Assembly: GCA_026785945.1 (NCBI GenBank)
Contig: JAJAZD010000150.1
Coordinates: 1 to 37,099, forward strand
Source of the DNA: Pseudonocardia sp.
Lineage (GTDB): Bacteria; Actinomycetota; Actinomycetes; Mycobacteriales; Pseudonocardiaceae
Direction: 5' to 3'
Length of the DNA: 37,099 nt
How positions within the stretch are numbered: position 1 is the stretch's first letter; each line of letters starts with the position of its first letter. A model generated the notes under the pieces. The model saw only the letters and a list, made by a program, of their open reading frames with translations, was not told the DNA's origin and made no database searches. The position numbers were made by a program, and so were the translations under genes. Below, in pieces: positions 36,615 through 37,099 of the stretch.

Positions 36615-36838
36615 GGCGTGCGCGCCTTCTCGTCGTCGCGCAGCCTGTCCATGAGCGCCCACCTTGTCCTCGGTCTGCGCCAGCGCGCTCCACCCGGTGA
36701 TGATCGGCCCGTCGTAGCTCAGGCCGACCCACATCCCCGCGGCGTTGATCCCGTGCTGGTGCAGCGTGACGGACAACGTGCTGTCAACGACAGCAGTCAT
36801 CCGGTCGGCATGATCGCCGATACCCCGCGTGACCTGGT

Positions 36839-36911
36839 CGGGGTGGCGGGATTTGAACCCACGGCCCCTCGCTCCCAAAGCGAGTGCGCTACCAAACTGC
36901 GCTACACCCCG
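36839..36911 (-). tRNA. tRNA-Pro (anticodon TGG)
   Basis: Reverse complement CGGGGTGTAGCGCAGTTTGGTAGCGCACTCGCTTTGGGAGCGAGGGGCCGTGGGTTCAAATCCCGCCACCCCG folds as a cloverleaf. Confidence 0.96.
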
Positions 36912-37024
36912 TGGCCACACCCGCTGGCGGGACCGTCACCAAGCCTAACCTGTCCCGCCACACGCTGGCGGACACGGCCTGCGACCGGTCGAACGCCTCC
37001 GCTACGCTGGCACTTACACACTCT

Positions 37025-37098
37025 GCGGGCGTAGCTCAATGGTAGAGCCCTAGTCTTCCAAACTAGCTACGCGGGTTCGATTCCCGTCGCCCGCTCCA
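37025..37098 (+). tRNA. tRNA-Gly (anticodon TCC), 3' CCA encoded
   Basis: GCGGGCGTAGCTCAATGGTAGAGCCCTAGTCTTCCAAACTAGCTACGCGGGTTCGATTCCCGTCGCCCGCT+CCA. Confidence 0.96.
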
Positions 37099-37099
37099 C

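Overview
High-GC actinobacterial chromosomal window; codon usage and protein families suggest a Pseudonocardiales-like host, which is inference only. The left 10.6 kb holds what looks like an iniBAC/iniR-type cell-envelope-stress island. It contains a membrane-anchored Hsp70-like protein (truncated by the window edge), a DUF3558-like lipoprotein, two dynamin-like GTPases (IniC-like and IniA-like), and two unusual Asp/Asn/Gly-rich low-complexity proteins that share a near-identical 32-residue block (one has an IniB-type N-terminus). A large ATPase-LuxR regulator resembling IniR is convergent with them. The rest is mostly ordinary: PepN, an Rv2466c/DsbA-like protein, an Rpf-like transglycosylase, a Ser/Thr kinase, an S9 peptidase translationally linked to an NAGGN-type asparagine-synthase-like amidotransferase, an LLM oxidoreductase, a GCS2/ATP-grasp fusion, an MBL hydrolase, an ABC exporter, MobA, an AI-2E-family permease, a DUF429 protein, RpiB, an Nei-like glycosylase, a DUF1542-like protein, a Zn-metallopeptidase, a VOC protein and two tRNAs. 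Less obvious signals include an internally deleted comB-like pseudogene coupled to the ABC gene, a MerR-type 19-bp-spacer promoter before the ABC gene, a leaderless 49-aa zinc-ribbon ORF under an 18-bp palindrome, a VOC/cutA deletion scar, ~13-bp tandem arrays in two intergenic regions, and a long hairpin in front of the IniA-like gene. All homology calls are from reading the sequence; no searches were run.
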